Source of the DNA: Mycobacterium neglectum
Lineage (GTDB): Bacteria; Actinomycetota; Actinomycetes; Mycobacteriales; Mycobacteriaceae
Length of the DNA stretch: 64,000 nucleotides
Reading direction: 5' to 3'
NCBI RefSeq assembly: GCF_002591975.1
Contig: NZ_NVQE01000005.1
Location: forward strand, 1-64,000
Below the pieces are notes generated by a model. That model was not told the DNA's origin. It searched no databases and was given only the letters and a program-made list of their open reading frames with translations. Made by a program: the position numbers and the translations under genes. Shown here piece by piece: positions 1 to 7,155 of this stretch (positions within the stretch are counted from its first letter, which is position 1; each line of letters opens with the position of its first letter).

Positions 1-64
1 CCGCCCGGCTCCTCAAAGTGACGACGAGCAAGTCCGACCACGCCACCAGAGCCCGCATCCCCAA

Positions 65-124
65 GCGCGCACAATCACATGAGGCAACGAAACCACCCTC
101 GCGCGCATCTTGACATGAGGCAAC
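65..124. repeat. Imperfect 24-bp direct repeat, period 36
   Basis: Two copies, at 65-88 and 101-124, share the outer blocks gcgcgca and acatgaggcaac with five differing bases between. They lie in the gene-free stretch 1-201, downstream of the flavoprotein gene. The second copy contains a TTGACA hexamer, but the only downstream gene is on the other strand. Nothing else is recognisable in 1-201, and the repeat may be chance or the edge of a larger array outside the window. Confidence 0.3.
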
Positions 125-201
125 ACGCGGTCGACGATGTGGCGTGTGGGACTAACCAATACCAAAGTGACGCAAGAGAATTCAGCAAGCCGGTTCGGCG
201 G

Positions 202-2889
202 TTAGTTCGCGAGAGCCCGCCTCGCATAGGCGCGTACGTCGGCGTCGCCGTCGTCGAGCGCGCCGGCCAACGCCTCTCGTGCGAGTGTGGCCTCCTCGGA
301 GGACGCCCACCGAGTGAGGCTCAGTACGGCGGCCTTGCGGACGTCGAGGTGCGGATCGGACAGCGCTCGCGACAGCGATTCTACGGCAGCGCCCGGTGAC
401 GGCGCTCCGGCCAACGCGCGGGCCGCGCCCTGCCGGATCTGCCAGGCCGACGCGGTGAGTGCGCCTTCGACCGTCGCCACATCGACGTCGTCCCAGCCGA
501 TGGTTCCCATTGCCGCCAACGCCGCGGCCCGCACCAGGGGGTCCGTATCCTCGATGAGCCCGCGGACGGTGTCGGCTCCGGTACGCAGTGTGCCTAGCCC
601 GTTCGCGACGCCGATGCGCACTTCCCGATTGGCATCACTGCGGGCCGCCGCAACCCCGGCGTCATCGTCGACCGACACCAACGCGCGGACGGCCTCGATA
701 CGCACCCCGTGATCCTTGTCGGCGAGCGCTCGGCGGTACTGCTCGACGCAGCCGGCCCGGCGGGAGCACAAGACGTAGACGGCGGCACCCCGAACGACAG
801 GGTCGACGGACGTCAGGAGGGTTCGTAACGCGCCCGGGTCGGGCAGTACCTCGACCAGTTCGCGGATGCCGTCGGCCGCGACGCGACGCACTGCGGCGTA
901 CCTATCGCTCAGCGCGGTAAGCAGCGCAGACGCATACCCGTCAGGCAGGTGCTCAGTGAGCACATCGACAGCCGTCCTGCGCACCCCGGCGTCGGCATCG
1001 CGCAGGAACGGCGCAAGCTCATCGATCGTGGGCTCGTCGAGTGCCAGTAGGGCAGCGATGCGCGGCGACGGTGGCTGTGCCGCCGCGCGGTCGCGGACCC
1101 GGGACACTTCGGAAGCCGGCGCCTGCCCACCCACGAGGTCGGGCTGGCGCACGGGGATGGGTTCGGTTTCACCGCTCGGCAGTTCGTCGAAGCCGGGCAC
1201 GGCGACGAAGTACGGCGCGACAGGCCGCTTGAGGAACTCGATGTCGCCGTCGGCGGTCTTGCGAAGGTTGAGGTGATAACGCCAGCCGACGTCGTCGCGT
1301 TCGGGGGTATCGCTGCGGTCGTGGTAGAGCCCCCAGCGGGACTCCGTGCGGGTGAGCGACGAGCGCGCAGCCATCTCAGCGCAGTCGCGAATGAACGACA
1401 CCTCCACCGCCCGCATCAACTCGTGGGGCGTCATTGCGCCGATGCCCGCGATCTCGTCACGCATCCGGTCGAACGTCTGCACCGCGATGGACAGTTTGGC
1501 GGCCGTCTTGGGCGGGGCGACGTAGTCGTTGACGAAGCGTCGAAGCTTGTACTCCACCTGGGTCTGCGGCGGACCGTCGGGATGCTGCAGCGGCCGGTAG
1601 ATCAGTTCATGCGCGGTCGCGATTTGATCGTTCGGAAGCTGTTGCGGCGCTTCGACATCGGCCAAGGTAGACGCCGCGTGACTGCCGGCAAGATCGCCGT
1701 AGACGAAGGCGCCGATCATATAGTTGTGCGGTACGCAGGCGAGGTCACCTGCAGCATACAGACCTTCGACGGTGGTACGCGCGTGCTCGTCGACCCAGAC
1801 GCCGGAAGCGGAATGACCGCTGCACAGACCGATTTCGGAGATGTGCATCTCGATGTCGTGAGTGCGGTAGTCATGGCCGCGGTTGGCGTGGAAGGTGCCG
1901 CGGGTCGGCCGCTCGGTCGTGTGCAGAATGCCCTCGAGCGTGTTCAGCGTCTCGTCGGGTAGGTGGCTGACCTTGAGGTAGATGGGTCCGCGCGCCGACT
2001 CGATCTCGCTCTTGACCTCCGACATCATCTGCCCCGACCAGTAGTCGGAGTCGACGAACCGCTCTCCCTGCGCGTTGACCTGGTAGCCACCGAACGGATT
2101 GGCGACATAGGCACAGGCGGGCCCGTTGTAGTCCTTGATCAACGGATTGATCTGAAAGCACTCGATTCCCGAGAGTTCTGCGCCGGCGTGCAGCGCCATC
2201 GAATAGCCATCGCCTGCGTTGGTCGGGTTCTCGTACGTGCCGTACAGGTAGCCCGACGCGGGCAGCCCGAGCCGCCCGCATGGTCCGGTGGCGAGGATGA
2301 CGGCCTTGGCGCCGACCACGACGAATTCACCGGTACGGCTGTTCAATGCCGCGGCGCCGACCGCCCGCCCGTTCTCGGTGAGCACGCGGACCGGAACGAG
2401 CCGGTTCTCGATGCGGATCCTCTCGCGCATCTTTTTCTGCCGCAGGACGCGATAGAGCGCCTTCTTGACGTCTTTGCCCTCCGGCATCGGCAACACGTAT
2501 GAGCCGGAGCGATGGACGCGACGCACCGCGTACTCGCCGTGCTCGTCCTTCTCGAACTTGACGCCGTAGCGCTCAAGCCGCTGCACCATCGCGAAGCCGC
2601 GGGTGGCGGTCTGATAGATGGTGCGCTGGTTGACGATTCCGTCGTTGGCGCGGGTGATCTCGGCGACGTAGTCCTCGGGTGTGGCCTTGCCGGGGATGAC
2701 CGCGTTGTTGACGCCGTCCATACCCATCGCCAACGCACCCGAGTGCCGCACGTGGGCCTTTTCGAGCAGGAGAACCTGCGCGCCGTTCTCGGCTGCGGTG
2801 AGGGCGGCCATCGTTCCTGCCGTGCCGCCGCCGATGACGAGGACATCGCAGTCGAGCCGGACGGCGTCTTCGAGTAGAGGAACTTCCAT
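202..2889 (-). CDS. AprA-like FAD flavoprotein with HEAT-repeat C-terminal tail
   Basis: This 895-residue protein belongs to the fumarate reductase/adenylylsulfate reductase alpha superfamily of FAD enzymes. The dinucleotide-binding motif VIGGGTAG is at residues 18-25. A second FAD contact region around residue 378 (YAAGDLACVPHNYMIGAF) resembles AprA more than SdhA, as I remember those families. From about residue 608 to the end lie roughly eight degenerate HEAT/PBS-lyase-type helical repeats, each with a VRxxA-like core; these are not part of normal AprA. It is the last gene of a six-gene operon: its ATG overlaps the TGA of the ATPase gene by one base. The adjacent 2x[4Fe-4S] ferredoxin is the likely electron partner (AprB role). 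The substrate is unknown; sulfur compounds are plausible from the transporter type only. Confidence 0.8.
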   Translation of the reverse strand: MEVPLLEDAVRLDCDVLVIGGGTAGTMAALTAAENGAQVLLLEKAHVRHSGALAMGMDGVNNAVIPGKATPEDYVAEITRANDGIVNQRTIYQTATRGFAMVQRLERYGVKFEKDEHGEYAVRRVHRSGSYVLPMPEGKDVKKALYRVLRQKKMRERIRIENRLVPVRVLTENGRAVGAAALNSRTGEFVVVGAKAVILATGPCGRLGLPASGYLYGTYENPTNAGDGYSMALHAGAELSGIECFQINPLIKDYNGPACAYVANPFGGYQVNAQGERFVDSDYWSGQMMSEVKSEIESARGPIYLKVSHLPDETLNTLEGILHTTERPTRGTFHANRGHDYRTHDIEMHISEIGLCSGHSASGVWVDEHARTTVEGLYAAGDLACVPHNYMIGAFVYGDLAGSHAASTLADVEAPQQLPNDQIATAHELIYRPLQHPDGPPQTQVEYKLRRFVNDYVAPPKTAAKLSIAVQTFDRMRDEIAGIGAMTPHELMRAVEVSFIRDCAEMAARSSLTRTESRWGLYHDRSDTPERDDVGWRYHLNLRKTADGDIEFLKRPVAPYFVAVPGFDELPSGETEPIPVRQPDLVGGQAPASEVSRVRDRAAAQPPSPRIAALLALDEPTIDELAPFLRDADAGVRRTAVDVLTEHLPDGYASALLTALSDRYAAVRRVAADGIRELVEVLPDPGALRTLLTSVDPVVRGAAVYVLCSRRAGCVEQYRRALADKDHGVRIEAVRALVSVDDDAGVAAARSDANREVRIGVANGLGTLRTGADTVRGLIEDTDPLVRAAALAAMGTIGWDDVDVATVEGALTASAWQIRQGAARALAGAPSPGAAVESLSRALSDPHLDVRKAAVLSLTRWASSEEATLAREALAGALDDGDADVRAYARRALAN

Positions 2890-3632
2890 CAGCTGACTGA
2901 CTCCGAATGATCCAGTGCGGCGATCACTTCGGCGCGCATTGCCGCGCGTGTGACGCTGGTGTCGCGTGGTGACGGTACGTCGAGCAGTGCTCGTAACGGC
3001 TGGCCCGCGCGCCCGAGGACCGCGATGCGGTCGCCGATAAGCAGCGCCTCGTCGACATCATGGGTGACGAAGACGACGGTGGTCGGGTGCGCCCGCCAGG
3101 TGTCGATGAGCAGGTGCTGCATGGTGGCGCGGGTCTGCGCGTCGAGGGCGCCGAAGGGTTCGTCCATCATGACTGCGCGCGGCGCACCGGCCAGTCCGCG
3201 GGCAAGTTGTACACGCTGACGCATACCGCCGGACAAGCTCTTCGGAAGATACTTCTCGAATCCAGTGAGGCCGACGTCGGCGATCCAGCGCAACGCTTCT
3301 TCGCGACGGCCCTGGCGCGGACGCCCAGCCAACTTGAGCGCAAGCTCGACGTTTGATTGGACTGTGCGCCAGGGCAACAGCGCGTTGTCCTGGAACACCA
3401 TCGCCCGGTCGCGCGACGTCGTGGTGACACGGTCGCCGTCGCCGAGCACCTCTCCCCTATCGGGTGGCAGCAGACCGGCGAGTGCGCGTAGCACCGTCGA
3501 TTTGCCGCAGCCCGACGGTCCGGTCAGCACCAGGATCTCGCCGGGTGCGACGTCGAGGTCCAATCTGTCGACGACGGCCGCGCCTCCGTAACTGAGCACC
3601 ACGTCGCGCAGCGCCAAGGACATACCCGTCAT
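2889..3632 (-). CDS. ABC transporter ATP-binding protein, SsuB/TauB/NrtD type
   Basis: This 247-residue nucleotide-binding subunit powers import through the permease encoded just upstream. Visible motifs are Walker A GPSGCGKS near residue 38, Q-loop FQDNALLPW, signature LSGGMRQRVQ, Walker B VMMDEPFGALD and the switch histidine VTHD. That is a complete active site. The order and length match the nitrate/sulfonate/taurine family. Its start overlaps the permease stop as ATGA, so the operon is translationally coupled; a second in-frame ATG lies three codons later. The true substrate cannot be read from the ATPase. Confidence 0.9.
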   Translation of the reverse strand: MTGMSLALRDVVLSYGGAAVVDRLDLDVAPGEILVLTGPSGCGKSTVLRALAGLLPPDRGEVLGDGDRVTTTSRDRAMVFQDNALLPWRTVQSNVELALKLAGRPRQGRREEALRWIADVGLTGFEKYLPKSLSGGMRQRVQLARGLAGAPRAVMMDEPFGALDAQTRATMQHLLIDTWRAHPTTVVFVTHDVDEALLIGDRIAVLGRAGQPLRALLDVPSPRDTSVTRAAMRAEVIAALDHSESVS

Positions 3633-4492
3633 CGTGCGTTCTCCTCACCGCGGGGCAGCCAGCGGGTGACGCGGCGGCCGATCAATTCGACGGCGGCCGA
3701 CGTCGCGAAGCCGAGCACGCCAATGGTGATGATTCCGACGAACACGTCCGGGTAGGCCAGCACGGTGTACGCCTGCCAGGTGCGGTAGCCGACGCCGAGT
3801 CGTCCGGAGATCATCTCGGCGGAGATCACGCAGATCCACGCGACGCCGATGCCGACGGACAGTCCACCGAAGACGCCGGGAAGGATCCCGGGCAACACGA
3901 CTCGGGTGATGACGTCGGTCCGATTGCCGCCGAGCGTACGCACGGAGTCCTCCCACAGCGTCGGCAACGCACGGACGGCGTGGCGGGTGCTCACCATGAT
4001 CGGAAAGTAGGCCGCGAGGAAAGTGATGAAAACGATCCCGGCCTCGTCGGTGGGGAAAAGCAGAATCGCCACGGGCACGATCGCGATCGCGGGGATAGGC
4101 CGAGCCAGTTCGGTGAGCGGGCCGAAGACGTTCGCGAACCTCGATGAGCGGCCGAGCAGGATGCCGGTGACGACGCCCGCGACCGCCGCGAGGACGAAGC
4201 CGGTGAGGATGCGGATCAGCGACTGACCGAGGTCCAACCAGTAGTCCTGCGTACCGATCCGGGTACTGAAGGCGGCGAGGACCTCGGTGACGGTCGGCAG
4301 CGTGTCGAACCGCAGCCACAGCCGAACATCGTTGGCGGTCAACACCTGCCATAGTGCAATGGCCGCTGCCACCGACGCGATGCGCACGGACCAGGCGGTC
4401 CAGCTGCGGCGTACCGGCGCCCTGACACCGGCTTCCGTCGGCACCGCGAAGGCGGGGGCGTCGGCGGTCAGCACCGCGGGAGCGGCCGTCAC
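3629..4492 (-). CDS. ABC transporter permease, SsuC/TauC type
   Basis: This 287-residue inner-membrane subunit has about six hydrophobic segments and a BPD_transp_1-type EAA loop near GGLSVGIGVAWICVISAEM in its C-terminal third. I set the start at the GTG at 4492, which overlaps the solute-binding protein stop as GTGA. The frame stays open further upstream, but that extension is Arg/Pro-rich, non-membrane and antiparallel to coding sequence, so it is noise. The gene overlaps the ATPase by ATGA at its end. It forms one importer with the genes on both sides. Confidence 0.88.
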   Translation of the reverse strand: MTAAPAVLTADAPAFAVPTEAGVRAPVRRSWTAWSVRIASVAAAIALWQVLTANDVRLWLRFDTLPTVTEVLAAFSTRIGTQDYWLDLGQSLIRILTGFVLAAVAGVVTGILLGRSSRFANVFGPLTELARPIPAIAIVPVAILLFPTDEAGIVFITFLAAYFPIMVSTRHAVRALPTLWEDSVRTLGGNRTDVITRVVLPGILPGVFGGLSVGIGVAWICVISAEMISGRLGVGYRTWQAYTVLAYPDVFVGIITIGVLGFATSAAVELIGRRVTRWLPRGEENAR

Positions 4493-5910
4493 ACCGCACC
4501 CACTAGCGCCTGCTGGTAGTCGACGACCGTCGCGCCGGGATGGCCTCCGATGTAGCGCTGCGCACCGGCGGGCGTTCCAAACGGCAGGTAGTTGCGCCCG
4601 TCCTGGACCCAGACGGACTTGTCGGCGAACCAGCGGGTGCCGAACTCGGTATCGGGGACGTAGGCGGCACGCACATGCTGACCGCCGGCGTTCGCCTCGC
4701 GGATGGCCCGCAGCAGGCATCCCGGGTTGGCGGCGGGTTGGGTGGCGTCCGCGCCGTCGATCCAAAGTTCGCTCGCCAGTTTGGGATCGGCAACAGCGAC
4801 GTTGCAGACCGGGTCCTGGCCGCTCAGTGCGGACGGGTTGGTCGCCGAGTTCAGCGCCGCGTCGTAATCCTGCCCGCGCTCTGCGAACGCCTTGCGGATA
4901 GCGGTGTCGTCGACGAACTCGTCGATGTTCAGGTCGGCGAAGTCGCCGATGGACTTGAGGTAGGGCACGTCCCCCTTGAACGCCTCGATGAGTGACGGCT
5001 TGAGCGTGGTGTCGAAGCTGGTGCCGCCGGGTCCGTTGTAGAGGTACACGACTTCCTGCGGCAGACCGCTGCCCTCGGCGACCAGTTGGGCCGACTCCAG
5101 CGGGTTCTCGTTGAGGAACTCGGTGGCATCGAGTTGCGCCTGCAGGAACGCGTCGAGCACCTCCGGGTGCTGGCCGGCGTAGTCACGGCGGACGACGACC
5201 CCGTGGAAGGTCGGGTAGTCGCCCTCCGCGCCGTCGTAGAGCAGCTGGGCCTTGTCCTGGAAGACGAGCAGGCCCGGCCAGGCTACGAACTGCGAAAGGG
5301 CCTGCGCCTGGCCTGATTCCAGTGCTGATGCGCCGACCTGCGGCTGCTGGTTGAGCACCTCCACACCCGTCTTCGGATCGATGCCTGCGTTGTCGAGCGC
5401 GCGGACCAGCGTGCCGTGGCCGGCGGAACCGACGCTGGCGGAGACCTTCTTGCCCTCGAGGTCGCTGATCGAGCGGACTGGTGAGTTGGGCGGGACCACG
5501 ACCATATTGAGCGAGCCGGTCGGGCTGTATCCGGTGACCGACACGAACTCCGTGCGGGCACGTTCGTTCGCCTGGGTCTTGGACCCGTTGATGAGCAGCG
5601 GGTAGTCCCCCATCGAGCCGATGTCGATCTTCTCGGCGACCATCTGCGCGGTGATGGGCGCGCCCGTGTCGTAGTCCTGCCACTGCACGTTGTACTTCTT
5701 GCCGGTGGTATTTGAGACGTCGGCGAGACGCTGTTCCAGGAAACCCTTGGCCTTCAACAAGGTTCCTGCGGTGACGGTGTTGATCGTCTTCGACTGATAC
5801 CCGACGACGACGTTGACCGTGCCGTCGGACTGAGACTGTGAGTCGAGCGAGCAACTGGCGAGTGCGGCGGTGGTAACGGCGGCGAGCAGCAAGGCGAGTG
5901 CGCGTTTCAT
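4489..5910 (-). CDS. Solute-binding lipoprotein with NosL-like C-terminal domain
   Basis: This 473-residue exported lipoprotein has a short signal peptide ending in the lipobox LASC (Cys near residue 19). An SsuA/NMT1-type periplasmic-binding domain follows to about residue 360. Residues 366-473 form an extra domain absent from ordinary SsuA proteins. It starts with PVCNVAV (Cys369), has a second Cys at 398, then the patterns AAYVPDTEFGTRWF and NYLPFGTPAGAQRY. These resemble NosL, the copper-binding accessory protein of nitrous oxide reductase; the match is by pattern memory, not a search. An AGGA ribosome site sits upstream of the ATG. It is coupled to the permease by GTGA. Confidence 0.82.
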   Translation of the reverse strand: MKRALALLLAAVTTAALASCSLDSQSQSDGTVNVVVGYQSKTINTVTAGTLLKAKGFLEQRLADVSNTTGKKYNVQWQDYDTGAPITAQMVAEKIDIGSMGDYPLLINGSKTQANERARTEFVSVTGYSPTGSLNMVVVPPNSPVRSISDLEGKKVSASVGSAGHGTLVRALDNAGIDPKTGVEVLNQQPQVGASALESGQAQALSQFVAWPGLLVFQDKAQLLYDGAEGDYPTFHGVVVRRDYAGQHPEVLDAFLQAQLDATEFLNENPLESAQLVAEGSGLPQEVVYLYNGPGGTSFDTTLKPSLIEAFKGDVPYLKSIGDFADLNIDEFVDDTAIRKAFAERGQDYDAALNSATNPSALSGQDPVCNVAVADPKLASELWIDGADATQPAANPGCLLRAIREANAGGQHVRAAYVPDTEFGTRWFADKSVWVQDGRNYLPFGTPAGAQRYIGGHPGATVVDYQQALVGAV

Positions 5911-5926
5911 GGGATGTCCTGGAGTC

Positions 5927-6154
5927 TTATCGGAGGAGGTAGGGCATGTTGACGGAGACGGCGCCGGTGGGACAGCGCGCCGCGCACGGGCCGCAGTACC
6001 AACACTCGTCGACGTGCATGAACGCCTTGCCGTTCTCGGGGTTGATGGCCAACGAGTCGAGCGGGCAGATCTCGACGCACAACGTGCAGCCTTCGATACA
6101 CAGCGACTCGTCGATGGTCACCGGCACGTCGACGCGCTGATTGACCTGGGCCAT
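5927..6154 (-). CDS. AprB-like ferredoxin with two [4Fe-4S] clusters
   Basis: This is a 75-residue cytoplasmic ferredoxin with two full cluster motifs: C19-x3-C-x2-C-x3-CP and C51-x2-C-x2-C-x3-CP. It is shorter than classical AprB, which carries a long C-terminal tail. It sits in the same operon as the AprA-like flavoprotein, so the two probably form an electron-transfer pair. Its ATG overlaps the TGA of the GntR gene by one base, which makes the regulator the first gene of the operon. Confidence 0.88.
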   Translation of the reverse strand: MAQVNQRVDVPVTIDESLCIEGCTLCVEICPLDSLAINPENGKAFMHVDECWYCGPCAARCPTGAVSVNMPYLLR

Positions 6155-6915
6155 CAGTTCCCCCTAATCAGATTGCTGCGCAGAGTGATTCGGTCCCCGC
6201 GCATACGGATGTACTCGAGGTCGACGGGTCGGCCGTCGTCCAAATGGGTGAGGCGCTCCAACAGCAGCACGGGCGCGCCGTCGGGCACTTGCAGGATCGC
6301 CGCCGAATGTGCATCGGCGGCAACGGACTCGACAGCCAGGGTGGCTCCGCCGAGGCGACGGCCGGTGACCTGCTCGATGAGCGCGAACACGTCATTGACC
6401 TCGAGGGAATGCTCGACGACCGCACGACCGATGTCGGGGGCGAGGTAGGTCATGTCCAGCGAAAGAGGTAGATCGCCGAGGTAACGCAGGCGTTCGATGA
6501 AGACCACGGGCTCTGAAGGACGGAGTTGCAACCGGTAGGCGACCGACGGCGGCGCAGCGACGTTCATGGTCGTGCGCACTTCATTGCGGATTTCGCCGTA
6601 GCCCTTGAACGTCTCCTTCAGACCGACGAGCGCGTCGAGGCCGTGGTCGTACTTCCTGATCGCGACGTGGGTACCGGTGCGCGGCCCGCGGTCGATGAGG
6701 CCTTCGTCCTTCAACGCCGCGAGTGCCTCACGAACGGTGTTGCGGGAGACGAAGAACTCATCGGCGAGGTCCTGCTCGCTCGGCAGCCCATCGGAATAGC
6801 CGCCGGCATGGATCTGGTGCCTCAGGACATCGGCGACCAGGCGCGCCTGGTCGGCGCGGGGTCGGCGAAGCGGTGTCGGTTCCGCACGGTGCGCACGGGC
6901 TTCTTGGCTGGCCAC
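6154..6915 (-). CDS. GntR/HutC-family transcriptional regulator
   Basis: This 253-residue repressor-type protein has an N-terminal winged helix-turn-helix (LPSEQDLADEFFVSRNTVRE) and a C-terminal UTRA effector domain ending LEYIRMRGDR. I set the start at the GTG at 6915, preceded by a strong GGGAGG ribosome site; the open frame continues to 7026 but crosses the operator-like palindrome at 6946-6960. It heads the flavoprotein/ABC operon and overlaps the ferredoxin start. The palindrome 31 bases upstream of the start suggests autoregulation. The effector is unknown. Confidence 0.87.
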   Translation of the reverse strand: MASQEARAHRAEPTPLRRPRADQARLVADVLRHQIHAGGYSDGLPSEQDLADEFFVSRNTVREALAALKDEGLIDRGPRTGTHVAIRKYDHGLDALVGLKETFKGYGEIRNEVRTTMNVAAPPSVAYRLQLRPSEPVVFIERLRYLGDLPLSLDMTYLAPDIGRAVVEHSLEVNDVFALIEQVTGRRLGGATLAVESVAADAHSAAILQVPDGAPVLLLERLTHLDDGRPVDLEYIRMRGDRITLRSNLIRGN

Positions 6916-6945
6916 GGTCACCTCCCGGGGGCTGTTCGTCGTGTG

Positions 6946-6960
6946 ACTGACCTGGTCAGT
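6946..6960. promoter_or_regulatory. Perfect 7+1+7 palindrome, candidate GntR operator
   Basis: The sequence ACTGACCTGGTCAGT is a perfect inverted repeat with one central base. It lies 31 bases upstream of the GTG of the GntR/HutC regulator. HutC-subfamily proteins bind short palindromes of about this size near their own promoters, so an autoregulatory operator for the whole operon is the natural reading. Binding is inferred, not shown. The rest of 6916-7115 shows no gene. Confidence 0.6.
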
Positions 6961-7115
6961 GACGCTATCGGGGGATTCGGCGGTGCCCGCGCGATCGATT
7001 ACGGGGGCCTGCGCGGCGCACCCCATTGCGCCGGTCCAACGCGGGACCGACCTGCTGTTAAGGGGCTTGCGGCCGCCATTGCGCCACTTATGGAACGGTG
7101 CAACGGTTTCAAATC

Positions 7116-7138
7116 GCGGTGAGCAGAACGCCCACCGC
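7116..7138 (-). terminator. Hairpin downstream of glgP
   Basis: A six-base stem (gcggtg with caccgc) is extended across one mismatch by two more pairs, closing a five-base loop. It starts 18 bases after the glgP stop. There is no strong U-tract, which is common for candidate actinobacterial terminators. It also separates glgP from the GntR promoter region. Confidence 0.45.
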
Positions 7139-7155
7139 AGATGAGTTCGGGGGTG

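Noticed and set aside
65..124. Possible CRISPR array
   Set aside because: Only two imperfect copies occur, the 24-base repeats are separated by 12 bases, and no cas gene is present in the window.
79..399. Plus-strand reading frame of about 106 codons at the left edge
   Set aside because: It is antisense to the HEAT-repeat end of the flavoprotein gene and has the Arg/Pro-rich composition typical of shadow frames in GC-rich DNA.
4493..4765. N-terminal extension of the ABC permease up to 4765
   Set aside because: The extension is antisense-like and Arg/Pro-rich over the binding-protein gene; the GTG at 4492 with GTGA coupling is the better start.
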